Shown piece by piece: positions 30,617 to 39,609 of a DNA stretch of 64,000 nucleotides (position 1 is its first letter; each line of letters begins with the position of its first letter). Below the pieces are notes generated by a model. The model was not told where the DNA came from. It did not search any database and saw only the letters and a list, made by a program, of their open reading frames with translations. Where the stretch lies: the NCBI GenBank assembly GCA_030323885.1, contig CM059193.1:72019543-72083542 (forward strand), read 5' to 3'. Both the position numbers and the translations under genes were made by a program. Origin of the DNA: Branchipolynoe longqiensis. Its lineage: Eukaryota > Annelida > Polychaeta > Phyllodocida > Polynoidae.

Positions 30617-30788
30617 ACCTACGTATATACAACATATATGCAGATGTAAGCGAATACGCACTGTGCCTCCCCCGGCGGTGTGGGTCGGAACTAGCTTAGT
30701 TCACCGCCTCGCCGCCGGGTGCTTACATATATGCCTTGGGCTATAGCCTCCCTTCAGCCAGTCACTATAGGCCTCCCTACGGTCAACA
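30617..30788 (+). repeat. Left terminal repeat A1 of the YR retrotransposon
   Basis: 172 bp from ACCTACGTATATACAACATA to CCCTACGGTCAACA. It contains inverted arms ATGTAAGC (30644-30651) / GCTTACAT (30721-30728) and GC-rich arms CCCGGCGG (30671-30678) / CCGCCGGG (30712-30719). GGCGGTG (30674-30680) can alternatively pair with CACCGCC (30702-30708). Confidence 0.9.
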
Positions 30789-31897
30789 ACACAGTCTACC
30801 TGTTACCTGTGTCATACCTGTGCCATACCTGTGCCATACCTGTGCCAACGGACGGCGTTATGCGGAGTATCGTGAGCTAAACAACTTTGTATATTCTCCT
30901 GTTTTTCTCGATCGACACACTCTACTGTACCTGTGTGTCGATTTTCTGCTGCTAAGGAGGAAAAACCGATTAAGGGAGGACGATCGGTTTGAGTCGAGTA
31001 TCATGAGCAAAAGACTTTACATACACTTCTATGATTTCGCTCGATCATTCGTGTCAATATTGGATTATCCTCTTGGACTCGTGACAGGGTATCAATTGTG
31101 TGTGTGTCGATTTAAGGAATCATTCTGACAGGAGATCGACAATTATATCCATTTATTATTTTATTCTATAATGATCGGTTAGATTCTAATACTCATATGC
31201 AAGATGGCGCAGTCGATATGTATATCTATTTATTGATATGTTTTATTATTATTATTAATTATTATTCTATAATAATTGTTAGATCCTGATCTCGTGTGTG
31301 TGTGTCGAGTTAAGGACCATCTATCACACGACGGGAGATCGACACTGATATTTATTATTATTTTATTCTATAATAATCTTTTAGATTATATAGTATTTAT
31401 TTATTATTATTTATTAATCTATTCCACCTTCCGACTTTTCTACTTTATTATTTATATGCAAGGTATCTCATTGACTTCCTGTGTTCGATTTACTGCTTCG
31501 ACCCAGCTGAACATTGAATTATTATTATTATTTATATTTATTTTATTATTTATTATCTACCAACTCCACTGATACCTTTTATTTTATATCTATCTTGATC
31601 AAGATCTGTTACTGTGTGTCGAGGTCTCGAATCGATGTGACACTGCCATTGATACCATGTTATTGTTATGCTCTATGTGAGCTCATGAACCTTATCCAAG
31701 CATTTCTTGCTTCTTTCTTTTACTTATTTTACTTTATAATTATTACATATTTATCTGAGACCTTGACTTGACTGACTCTGATTATCAGATGAACCGGTTC
31801 TCTTAATTCAACCGGAACTGGTCCCCTTTAATTATTTGCGACTTTCTACATCGCAGCTCAAACCGATTTATCTATAATACACATAGGACAAATTAAT
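30789..31897 (+). other. Long AT-rich 5' leader of the YR retrotransposon
   Basis: 1.1 kb without a convincing ORF. It holds repeated degenerate modules: GTGTGTCGATTT or GTGTGTCGAGTT followed by AAGGA and then GGAGATCGAC (around 30935-30990, 31098-31142, 31293-31342) and the ATTCTATAATnATC motif (31165, 31264, 31367). CAAGATGGCGCAG at 31201-31213 fits a YY1 site. It probably carries the element's promoter or packaging sequences; this is inference. Confidence 0.5.
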
Positions 31898-32914
31898 ATG
31901 CCACGTGCCTACTGCACGTTCTGCAGCGATATACACAACGAGCCGGTTAACGAGGCCTGCTGGACTCGCTCGTCAGGACGACGCGCGACACGCTCAAGCA
32001 CCCGTTCCGTAACTGACAAGATGGCTGAAGGCGGGAAACCAGATTCGGTCAAGACAGATAAACCTGCAGCGGATCCGATAGACGTCGAGGAGCGGGAAAT
32101 ATCCGACCGGATCGAGGCGCTGAAACGGCGCAAACACCTAGCGGAGCTGGAGAAGATCGAGCGTGAACTTGAAGAGGATGTGCTGGAGCTAACCGCCCGA
32201 CACAGTTCGCGAAAACGGAAGGATGGATCGGCGGACCGGACATCGCGACGCAGCACAAGCAGCAACGATTCCCGGAGAAGGAGCACCAGACGACGCTCCT
32301 CTTCGCCGAGACGGAGGAGACGCCGCTATCGCCACCGAGGATCAAGTTTGTCATCGTCTGATGACCGGTCTGTCAGCCGCGAAAGGAAAGCAAGGAGTAA
32401 GTGGTCTTTACGTCGTCATGTTGAGGACGGAAAGGACGTGAAAAAGCTGACCCCTTTTGAACTTATTGAGGCTACCGTTAATTGGGTGGTCGCCTCGAAA
32501 GAAACGGACGGTGAGAAGCTTCTCCGCATCCTAAAACATCTGGGATATATTGCGGGGAAGGCGAAGTCAGGTACGTTCATCGAAAGGGCACACGTTAATT
32601 ACGACAGAGCAATCAGGAAGCTTGCTGTCCTCGATGGCTACGAGGCCTTCTCCGCAGGTAACCCCGAGGTTGCACTCAAATATTATGCATTTGAGCACAT
32701 GCGGAAGCAGGGGGCGGGGGGAGGAGGCACACCTGCAGCTAAGGGGAGCTCCAGTCGTACCGGGCGACTTTATGCCAAGGACGGGAAGAAACCCTGTTTT
32801 TCTTTCAATAAGGACCACGGGTGTAGTAGGGACGACCGCACATGTAACTACGGACACTGGTGCTCCCTCTGTGGCAGCAAAGCGCACACTAGGACCAAGT
32901 GCCCTAAAGAATAG
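31898..32914 (+). CDS. Gag-like protein of the YR retrotransposon
   Basis: 338 residues, intact. An N-terminal Cys/His cluster is visible (C6-x2-C9-x3-H13-x7-C21). Residues ~68-108 form a charged likely coiled coil. Residues ~115-170 are Arg/Ser-rich (SRRRSTRRRSSSPRRRRRR), like SR splicing proteins and probably RNA-binding or nuclear-targeting. Residues ~185-275 are a globular, mostly helical region. The C-terminus has a compound zinc module: CCCH-like C300-x8-C309-x6-C316-x3-H320, followed at once by a CCHC knuckle C322-x2-C325-x4-H330-x4-C335. This CCCH-CCHC pairing recurs in Gag-like ORFs of DIRS/Ngaro-type elements. Expected role: coat the element RNA for reverse transcription. The start is the first ATG of the open frame; an internal Met (KMAEGG, residue 42) is an alternative. 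Confidence 0.75.
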   Translation: MPRAYCTFCSDIHNEPVNEACWTRSSGRRATRSSTRSVTDKMAEGGKPDSVKTDKPAADPIDVEEREISDRIEALKRRKHLAELEKIERELEEDVLELTARHSSRKRKDGSADRTSRRSTSSNDSRRRSTRRRSSSPRRRRRRYRHRGSSLSSSDDRSVSRERKARSKWSLRRHVEDGKDVKKLTPFELIEATVNWVVASKETDGEKLLRILKHLGYIAGKAKSGTFIERAHVNYDRAIRKLAVLDGYEAFSAGNPEVALKYYAFEHMRKQGAGGGGTPAAKGSSSRTGRLYAKDGKKPCFSFNKDHGCSRDDRTCNYGHWCSLCGSKAHTRTKCPKE

Positions 32915-33008
32915 AGGTCTGTCGGCGAGTCGGCGAGACGTGTCCCGGTACTGTGTCCGGGGGATCACTACGCTATTGTGAAGCCAGATCCTTGCGTCAA
33001 GGTAAATT

Positions 33009-34520
33009 GTGTTGCCTGTTCGACTCCGGCTCCCCCGGCCGACCTCCGTGCCCCCCAAACCTCAGACTATGTGTGTCCGATGGATTTGTGTGGCGACCCT
33101 GGTGTGTGTAGGGAAAGCGGTGATTGCCACCCCCTGTCCAGGGGAACTAGTGTTGGAAATGTTGGTCCAGCAGTTCGAAACCGCCCATTGTGTATACAAT
33201 CATAATATTGGTGGCCAGAAGGAACTTTGCAGTCATACTATTGACTACACCAGTGACGTTTGTGTCCCGGCCCCTAAACGTCCAGACTGCCCTGCCACCG
33301 TGGACACTCTGCATGCAGACGTCTTAAACCATGGCTCAGATATGTGTGACATGCCACAATGCCCCGTAATTGCCAGCAACTGGTTTTCTATTGTTATGAT
33401 GGAGGGTACTTTCCATGTAACCGCTACTGACGTAAACAACCATTCCTGTGAACCAATTACATTTGTAGTAACCATGTCATGTGTTAATGCAAGTTGTACC
33501 TGCATACATTACATAGGCCCAAACAGGGTGCAGCTAAAACCATGCCACGCCATTTGCGAATGCTTCCTCAGAGGTGAGGTTGATCATGATTGGGAATTCA
33601 TTATATACGGCTGTATTTTCGGCTTCAAAATTATAAATCCCAGTTGCCCTGCTAACTATCGGGCCACAGCTAAAACTCCTCGAGTTAATGCAGAAAAGGT
33701 TTTTATTGATAAGAAACTCCGTGAAGAGCTGAGCTGCGGATATATTTCCCGCGATGATGCCGCTCCCATCTGCAGCCATAATATATTTGCAGTTGCCAAG
33801 GCGAGTTGTGAGGGCCTCCGCACCATAACTGATTGTAGCAGGCCGGCGGACAGGTCTGTTAATAACTACGTCAATAATGTCGCCCAGACTTTCTCCTACC
33901 AGGGCATTGACGATTTGGTCACGCGGCTTGAGCACAATGACTTTATTGCCACGATAGACATCAAGGATGCCTACCGGGCCGTTAGCATACACCCTTCCGA
34001 CCGCCCACGCCAAGCTATACGCTGGGACTTCGGAGGGCGCAAAGGTCCCGAGGTTTTCTTTGATAATCGCCTATGCATGGGCCTCTCCTCGAGCCCCTTT
34101 ATCTTTAACCGTATCTCGGATTTTGTTATACGTTGTGCCAAGAGAGAGGGTGTCAATAGAGCAATCAACTACTTAGATGACTTTGCTGTAATTGGTTGTT
34201 CCTTCAATGACTGCCTAGCGAGCCAATTAACAATCGCCGCTATTTTGCGCAGAATCGGTTTCTATTTAAGTTACCCTAAATTTCTAGCACCAGCACAGTG
34301 CGCCCGTTTCTTGGGCATCAAAATTGATAGTGTCCGCCTTCAGCTTAGACTCCCACCTGACAAGATTCATAAATTAAAGACCCAACTCTCCCTCTTGGCA
34401 AACGCAAGGCGTCTCGGAAGGACCTCGAAAGGTTGGGCGGTCGTCTTGCCCACTGTGCAACTGTCGTCCGCGGGGGTCGCTCCTTCTCCACGAGGATCTA
34501 TGACGCTATTCGGCAGTTGA
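33009..34520 (+). CDS. Reverse transcriptase of the YR retrotransposon (DIRS/Ngaro type)
   Basis: The RT domain spans residues ~180-465. Visible landmarks: KVFIDKKLREELSCGYISRD, RTITDCSRPADRSVNNY (the DCSRP...SVN block typical of DIRS/Ngaro RTs), motif A TIDIKDAYRAVSIHP with catalytic D317, motif B LCMGLSSSPFIFN near 355-367, and motif C YLDD at 388-391. FLGIKIDS marks the thumb side. Homology in this frame stops at SLLANA (near 34405); from there the frame 34433-35131 carries the continuation. The last ~38 residues listed (RRLGRTSK onward) are therefore probably out-of-frame. The first ~180 residues are unusually Cys-rich and match nothing I recognise. It is in a different frame from Gag and starts 95 bases after the Gag stop. 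An upstream start or frameshift entry is possible. Confidence 0.8.
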   Translation: MLPVRLRLPRPTSVPPKPQTMCVRWICVATLVCVGKAVIATPCPGELVLEMLVQQFETAHCVYNHNIGGQKELCSHTIDYTSDVCVPAPKRPDCPATVDTLHADVLNHGSDMCDMPQCPVIASNWFSIVMMEGTFHVTATDVNNHSCEPITFVVTMSCVNASCTCIHYIGPNRVQLKPCHAICECFLRGEVDHDWEFIIYGCIFGFKIINPSCPANYRATAKTPRVNAEKVFIDKKLREELSCGYISRDDAAPICSHNIFAVAKASCEGLRTITDCSRPADRSVNNYVNNVAQTFSYQGIDDLVTRLEHNDFIATIDIKDAYRAVSIHPSDRPRQAIRWDFGGRKGPEVFFDNRLCMGLSSSPFIFNRISDFVIRCAKREGVNRAINYLDDFAVIGCSFNDCLASQLTIAAILRRIGFYLSYPKFLAPAQCARFLGIKIDSVRLQLRLPPDKIHKLKTQLSLLANARRLGRTSKGWAVVLPTVQLSSAGVAPSPRGSMTLFGS

Positions 34521-35131
34521 AGAAGCTGTACCATAAGTTCAGGCTGAATGATGAGTTCAAGTCTGAGCTCTGCTGGTGGCTCGACTATGTCGAAACCTTC
34601 AATGGCTACACTAAGCTCCTCGGCTCTCACGCTGTCGCCGTCTCTGTGTACAGTGATGCCTCTGATTGGGGTTTTGGGGCGACCCACTCGGACGACTGGC
34701 TCGTCGGCTCCTTCAGCGCCGGTGAGGGTGCCCTTGAGTCCGAGGTCGGACACCATTATGCCGACTCCGGAGGAGTCCACTCTGACACGCATATCAACCT
34801 TAAAGAGATGTGGGCGGTGGTCGCCGCTGCCCACAGGTGGGGCCATCGTTGGCAGGATACGCGCGTCGTGTTTGTCACTGACAACAACACAGTGCGGGCA
34901 GCGTTGGCCACCGGCCGCTGTGTTAACAAACAGATTATGAAATGGGTTAAGGAGATTTTCTGGGTATCTGTTCATTATAACTTCGACGTTAAATCTGTCT
35001 ATATAAACACTAATGATAATACAACTTGTGATGCCCTTAGCAGATGGCGCGATCGGGCCAGTAGGGACCGCATTAGTCAGGCTGACAGCTCCCGGCGGTT
35101 GTGCTGCGCTCATAGCTTTGATGCTATCTAG
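34433..35131 (+). CDS. RNase H domain of the YR retrotransposon
   Basis: This is the continuation of the RT polypeptide in the -1 frame. Homologous residues begin upstream of the first ATG, at KASRKDLERLGGRLAHC (from ~34406). Catalytic acidic residues of the ATG-numbered frame are D75 (VYSDASDWG), E125 (NLKEMWAVV), D150 (FVTDNNTV) and D200 (TCDALSRW), all present. WVKEIFWVSVHYNFDVKSV is the usual late block. It degrades the RNA strand of the RNA-DNA hybrid. The stop is at 35129-35131, with no recombinase following. ATG-initiated translation alone would omit part of the connection domain, so either the copy has a 1-base deletion near 34405 or RT-RH is joined by frameshifting. Confidence 0.8.
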   Translation: MGGRLAHCATVVRGGRSFSTRIYDAIRQLKKLYHKFRLNDEFKSELCWWLDYVETFNGYTKLLGSHAVAVSVYSDASDWGFGATHSDDWLVGSFSAGEGALESEVGHHYADSGGVHSDTHINLKEMWAVVAAAHRWGHRWQDTRVVFVTDNNTVRAALATGRCVNKQIMKWVKEIFWVSVHYNFDVKSVYINTNDNTTCDALSRWRDRASRDRISQADSSRRLCCAHSFDAI

Positions 35132-35143
35132 TAACTTCCTTCT

Positions 35144-35206
35144 CTGTCGGGGTGTGTCTGCGACTATGCCATTTTCTGTCTGGGTGTGTCTGCGACTATG
35201 GCATTT
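35144..35206 (+). repeat. ~32-bp tandem duplication at the expected recombinase position
   Basis: CTGTCGGGGTGTGTCTGCGA continuing CTATGCCATTT is followed at once by CTGTCTGGGTGTGTCTGCGA continuing CTATGGCATTT. The second unit overlaps the start of B1. It may mark the scar of the deletion that removed YR, or duplicated B-repeat boundary sequence. Confidence 0.7.
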
Positions 35207-35283
35207 GAGCCCAGCCAGGTGCATTTGATGTTATTCCTAATAAATATTGTACCCACCACTCTGGCTCCAGTGCTATTCTTACA
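35201..35283 (+). repeat. Right repeat B1 of the YR retrotransposon
   Basis: From GCATTTGAGCCCAGCCAGGT to TGCTATTCTTACA. It contains AATAAA (about 35239-35244), a possible poly(A) signal. It appears identical to B2. Confidence 0.9.
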
Positions 35284-35454
35284 CCTACGTATATACAACG
35301 TATATGCAGATGTAAGCGAATACGCACTGTGCCTCCCCCGGTGGTGTGGGTCGGAACTAGCTTAGTTCACCGCCTCGCCGCCGGGTGCTTACATATATGC
35401 CTTGGGCTATAGCCTCCCTTCAGCCAGTCGCTATAGGCCCCCCTACGGTCAACA
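35283..35454 (+). repeat. Internal repeat A2 of the YR retrotransposon
   Basis: 172 bp, same as A1 with about four differences, including CGGTGGTG for CGGCGGTG in the GC-rich arm, which weakens one of the two alternative hairpins. Confidence 0.9.
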
Positions 35455-35550
35455 CACATTTTTATTCTTCTTTTATTTTTCTATTTACTTTTCTCTTTTA
35501 CATTACCTTTATTCCTTTTACCTACTTATTCACTTTCTTCTATCGGTAGG

Positions 35551-35633
35551 GCATTTGAGCCCAGCCAGGTGCATTTGATGTTATTCCTAATAAATATTGT
35601 ACCCACCACTCTGGCTCCAGTGCTATTCTTACA
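35551..35633 (+). repeat. Right terminal repeat B2 of the YR retrotransposon
   Basis: Second copy of B. It is separated from A2 by a 96-bp pyrimidine-rich spacer (35455-35550). TA-rich microsatellite follows immediately. Confidence 0.9.
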
Positions 35634-35739
35634 TTATATATATATATTATGTATATATTATACATATATTATATATATGCTTTCTGCCTGCCGGTCCGTC
35701 CGACTAACAAAGTCAGCGCAATTGGTACCACCACTGTTT

Positions 35740-35803
35740 GGTTGGTTGGTTGTTGGAGTTTCACGTCCTGGCAACATCTAAGGTAATATCAGGATGGGCA
35801 CTG
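35740..35803 (-). mobile_element. Orphan SINE-1 3' tail
   Basis: GGAGTTTCACGTCCTGGCAA, CATCTAAGGTAATATCAGGA on plus: only the terminal ~60 bases of SINE-1 in minus orientation. Confidence 0.8.
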
Positions 35804-36022
35804 TTTGGTAGTGGGGGCTCATTACGGACTACTACAGTATTTTATCAGGATTTCTTTTCTTTAACAGCGGAAGCTACACAGAGACATGTGACAACAAGCA
35901 ACCTCTCTAGCTTACAGTAAATCTAACCACCGGAAGTAATGGAGCCACCATTACCGGAAGCTGAGGGAACGGCCACTTTCTTTTAAGCATCCCGATACAA
36001 TTACGGGAGTGAACAAATAAAA

Positions 36023-36370
36023 TGCGACCAGACGGGATGGCCGAATGAGTTGAGCGTCCATGTCCTGTTTTGGTTGATCGTATGATTCGAAGCCATGGGT
36101 TTGAACCCTGGTCGAGTCAAACCAATGCCTTCAAAATGTATACTTGTCGCTTCCTATCCAGATGCTCGGCATTAATAGGATAAGGCAAGGACTGAGTGGC
36201 TCAGTGTCAGGATAATGTGACTGAGTGGGATATCAGGTCATGGTCTGGTGGCCTGGTCGCCCAGTTGGGCAGCACTATAAAGTCAGCATGAGTGCACACT
36301 ATCACAAGTCGGTACGCATCCTGATATGACCTTAAATGTCTCCAGGATGTAAAACTCACTACAACCAGCC
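36023..36370 (+). mobile_element. SINE-1, full length, 11-bp target-site duplication
   Basis: AACAAATAAAA occurs at 36012-36022 and 36371-36381. Between them is a complete SINE: head GGGATGGCCGAATGAGTTGA, B box GGGTTTGAACCCTGG, body, and terminal CCTTAAATGTCTCCAGGATG with a short CAACCAGCC tail. It defines a ~348-bp unit inserted by target-primed retrotransposition. Confidence 0.9.
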
Positions 36371-36381
36371 AACAAATAAAA

Positions 36382-37680
36382 CGTTTTTGTCACAGGTTCT
36401 GATTTAATGAAAAATGCTGTATTTGGAATCGTAATAGACGAGATCACCGTTCCGACTGCGCATGCGCTGAAAACAGCGCTAGCAGTAAAGCAAATGCGTA
36501 TAGCCATTGAGTTTGCCGATACATGTAGGGCAAAACTTTGATTTTATTCAAAATTTAAAAAAATACAGAACAATTTGGCATAAACATGTATGCACATATG
36601 CAATATAATGATCTGATGAATATAACTAACACAAAACCAGCCATAGTTACACATTTTGAGCTTAGAAACATACAATTCCACACAAAACAATCGGTCACTT
36701 TATCCACATCACTAATATTAATTCTTGTTCTAAATATTAAAATGCCAAATGTGTCAACAGACACTTGTTTCAGAGAAATATATAACCATTATCTGATTAA
36801 CCCTACTCATTTTCTAGTTCTACATATGTCATTAACCATAGGATATAAATAAAAACATGAATAAAATAAGTAAAACTGACTCTGGCTATGGCTCTAACAC
36901 TAGTCTGAGTGCCCAGATTTGTCTAGATCTAAATGCACATGGCATAAGATGTGCATATTATATTGATGTAAATGCAATGTTGGATAAAAGATTAATATCT
37001 TAATTTATTATATATATTTCTTTAGTTGGTATTCTATGTTTTAAACAAGAGGTGAGATGAGCTGAAACTAGCACATTTCATAATGCACCCAGTGTATTAG
37101 CATGTGCCATGAGCTTCTCGCGGGCTTGTTTTGCTTTGACGCATCCCAAAATGCACCGCGCCGCTGGAATGGTGATGTAGTCTATTGAGCAGAGCTTATC
37201 TACTTAAAAACACACAAATATTTATTCGTCCAAATAAACCAATAATTTCTACTCCAACAGAGTGCTTTAGTGGGCCATATTAAATGTTCTTTTATGTAAG
37301 GTGAAAATTATCCTACATAACATCATATATCCTAATATAATACAACTATACACAACCCGATAAAGAAGGCTTAAATTGGAATATAACTTCAACAACACAA
37401 TAGTTATATCATGTATAAAGCAATGATCATTTGTCCCCACATTAAGATCTAACGGTCTTGCTGGGCTTATACATAACATTCTTTAATTAAAACAGAGGAC
37501 TTGCTGTGTCTAATTAAAACACCGTATTTGCTTAATTAAGCTCGCATATGAAGCAAAGCTGGTACGCGCTTACACCATTTTGTTCCATCGAGAAATTCTA
37601 TAGCATGAAATATATCACTTTTAATTGTACTTCTAATAAATACGAGACATTATCGCTGGGGAGAGTAGCTATGTAATACT
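36382..37680. other. No gene seen; one NRF-1-like motif
   Basis: Mostly AT-rich unique DNA. CTGCGCATGCGCT at about 36456-36468 resembles an NRF-1 site, close to ACCGTTCCG and an AGCGCT palindrome. 37120-37180 is slightly GC-richer. No coding region is recognised. Confidence 0.45.
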
Positions 37681-37689
37681 GCAGCTGCT

Positions 37690-37765
37690 CGGGTATTCCT
37701 TCTTTTTCTTTTTTTTTCTTCTTTCTTTCATTCTTTCATTCTTTCTTTCTTTCTTCATTCCTTCC
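37690..37765. repeat. (TTCT)n/(TTC)n microsatellite
   Basis: Imperfect TTCT-rich run. Confidence 0.9.
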
Positions 37766-37821
37766 ATATAGGCTTTCCCGGCCACCCTCAGTGTAATGAA
37801 TACACAGTAGTACCTAGACAG

Positions 37822-38715
37822 TTCTGTTCAAAAACAAGATCACCTAATTAGTGACATTGTCTATAGGAACGCAAATATGTTAATTGCTTTTAGCCAGATC
37901 ATTTTCAGCGCAATGTTCAAAAACAAGATCACCTAATTAGTGACGTTGTCTATAGGAACGCAAATATGTTAATTGGTTTTAGCCAGATCATTTTCAGCGC
38001 AATGTTCAAAAACAAGATCACCTAATTAGTGACATTGTCTATAGGAACGCAAATATGTTAATTGCTTTTAGCCAGATCATTTTCAGCGCAATGTTCAAAA
38101 ACAAGATCACCTAATTAGTGACGTTGTCTATAGGAACGCACAAATTTAATTGCTTTTAGCCAGATCATTTTCAGCACAATGTTCAAAAACAAGATCACCT
38201 AATTAGTGACGTTTTCTATAGGAATGCAAATATGTTAATTGCTTTTAGCCAGATCATTTTCAGGGCAATGTTCAAAAACAAGATCACCTAATTAGTGACA
38301 TTGTCTATAGGAATGCAAATATGTTAATTGCTTTTAGCCAGATCATTTTCAGCGCAATGTTCAAAAACAAGATCACCTAATTAGTGACGTTGTCTATAGG
38401 AACGCAAACATTTAATTGCTTTTAGCCAGATCATTTTCAGTGCAATGTTCAAAAACAAGATCACCTAATTAGTGACGTTGTCTATAGGAACGCAAACATT
38501 TAATTGCTTTTAGCCAGATCATTTTCAGCACAATGTTCAAAAACAAGATCACCTAATTAGTGACGTTGTCTATAGGAACGCAAATATGTTACTTGCTTTT
38601 AGCCAGATCATTTTCAGTGCAATGCTAAGAAACAAGATCACCTAATTAGTGACGTTGTCTATCGGAATGCAAATATGTTAATTGCTTTTAGCCAGATCAT
38701 TTTCAGCGCAATGTA
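37822..38715. repeat. 89-bp satellite array
   Basis: About ten head-to-tail units with TTCAAAAACAAGATCACCTA, ATTAGTGACRTTGTCTATAG, GAAYGCAAATATGTTAATTG and TTTTAGCCAGATCATTTTCA. The period is 89 bp (starts at 37911, 38000 and 38089), 87-88 in units with CGCAAACATTTAATTG. Units are very similar, so the array is young or homogenised. Confidence 0.95.
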
Positions 38716-38910
38716 TGGACGGATAAAGAAATACCGAGCATGAAGCCCGTAGAACTATGCCTTAAAGATAATGTGATCGCAGATATAAAAAAAACCCTGA
38801 TATTTAGGATGACTTAGTGGCTGGGGAATAGATGGATCTTATTATACTCGTATAATGGCTTATACAGCATATATATATTGTTTGTTTGTTCTCTTTGTCT
38901 ACACACACAT

Positions 38911-39143
38911 ATATACTGTATATGTCCCAATAGAAGCACACTACCCAATAGAATCACCCCCCCCCCCCCCATTTCAAGATTGAAAGCACACACAGATTTA
39001 TGATCATATTCTGACTGAATGCACATAAAATAAGACAATCCCACTTTATTTCAGAGGCACAACAAAAACAAATACATGAAATCCATGATGTCCCTCGCAC
39101 CTCCATGCCAGTGTGCACATCTATTGGGACATATACGGTATAT
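38911..39143. mobile_element. MITE-B copy 1 (TIR element flanked by TA)
   Basis: Left end TATACTGTATATGTCCCAAT then AGAAGCAC; right end, inverted, TATACCGTATATGTCCCAAT then AGATGTGCAC. The interior carries a C-run and TTTATGATCATATTCTGACT, non-coding. TA-rich flanks fit a TA target (Tc1/mariner-like). A second copy in opposite orientation is at 51418-51655. Confidence 0.75.
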
Positions 39144-39609
39144 ATATATTTACTAATATATATGTATATGTTAGTATATATACAGATGCATGTATTATAT
39201 AGATGTGTATGTATATTTACAGATATAATACTATATAGACATACATATATTATGTACGCATATATATGTATTTGAATAGTTCTGTTAGTTTCTTACTAAG
39301 ACTCCCCCTGGTGGGCAATGCTGGAGGCACTCCTCCAGGGGGCGGGCTCTCTGAGGGGCCTGGGTGGGGCTCTTCTACTATTCATTATGCCCTGGAGGCC
39401 CCAGCCCGCCTCCTGGTCCTGAATCAACCAGGAGACACCACCGGCCCCCGGGAGACCGAGGAGCAGCGACGGGCCTTCTGTAGGGGTGGGGGGGCGGGAG
39501 GGGGATGGGGATGGGGAGGGGGTGTAGTGGGGTGTGTGCTGGGGGTGTGGAGGGAGGTGGTGGGGAGGGGTGGGGAGGGGATGGGGAGGGGCGCAGAGGT
39601 GGCGGGAGT
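39144..39609. other. No gene seen
   Basis: TA-rich to 39270, then GC-rich, G-rich towards the following minisatellite. Confidence 0.45.

Larger units (their letters stand above)
30617..35633 (+). mobile_element. YR-type retrotransposon with split direct repeats (PAT/Ngaro-like), lacking its recombinase
   Basis: Terminal architecture is A1 (30617-30788), coding region, B1 (35201-35283), A2 (35283-35454), B2 (35551-35633). This split-direct-repeat arrangement is diagnostic of PAT/Ngaro-type tyrosine-recombinase retrotransposons, which copy RNA into a circular DNA and integrate by recombination. Coding order is Gag, RT, RNase H. A1 and A2 differ at only about four of 172 positions and B1 and B2 look identical, so insertion is recent. 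The YR that should follow RNase H is absent: only ~70 bases separate the RNase H stop from B1. No aspartic protease, DDE integrase or methyltransferase is seen. It sits between TA-rich runs. Confidence 0.85.

Noticed and set aside
30617..30788. Self-cleaving ribozyme (hammerhead) in the A repeat
   Set aside because: Strong hairpins exist but the hammerhead core CUGAUGA...GAAA is absent; I could not establish an HDV-like fold by eye.
33009..33545. Aspartic protease before RT
   Set aside because: No D-S/T-G motif in a plausible context; YR elements generally lack this protease.
35132..35200. Remnant recombinase in the young retroelement
   Set aside because: Only ~70 bases with a 32-bp duplication; no YR residues in any frame.
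37822..38715. CRISPR array
   Set aside because: Units are contiguous 89-bp satellites without unique spacers, and the context is eukaryotic.
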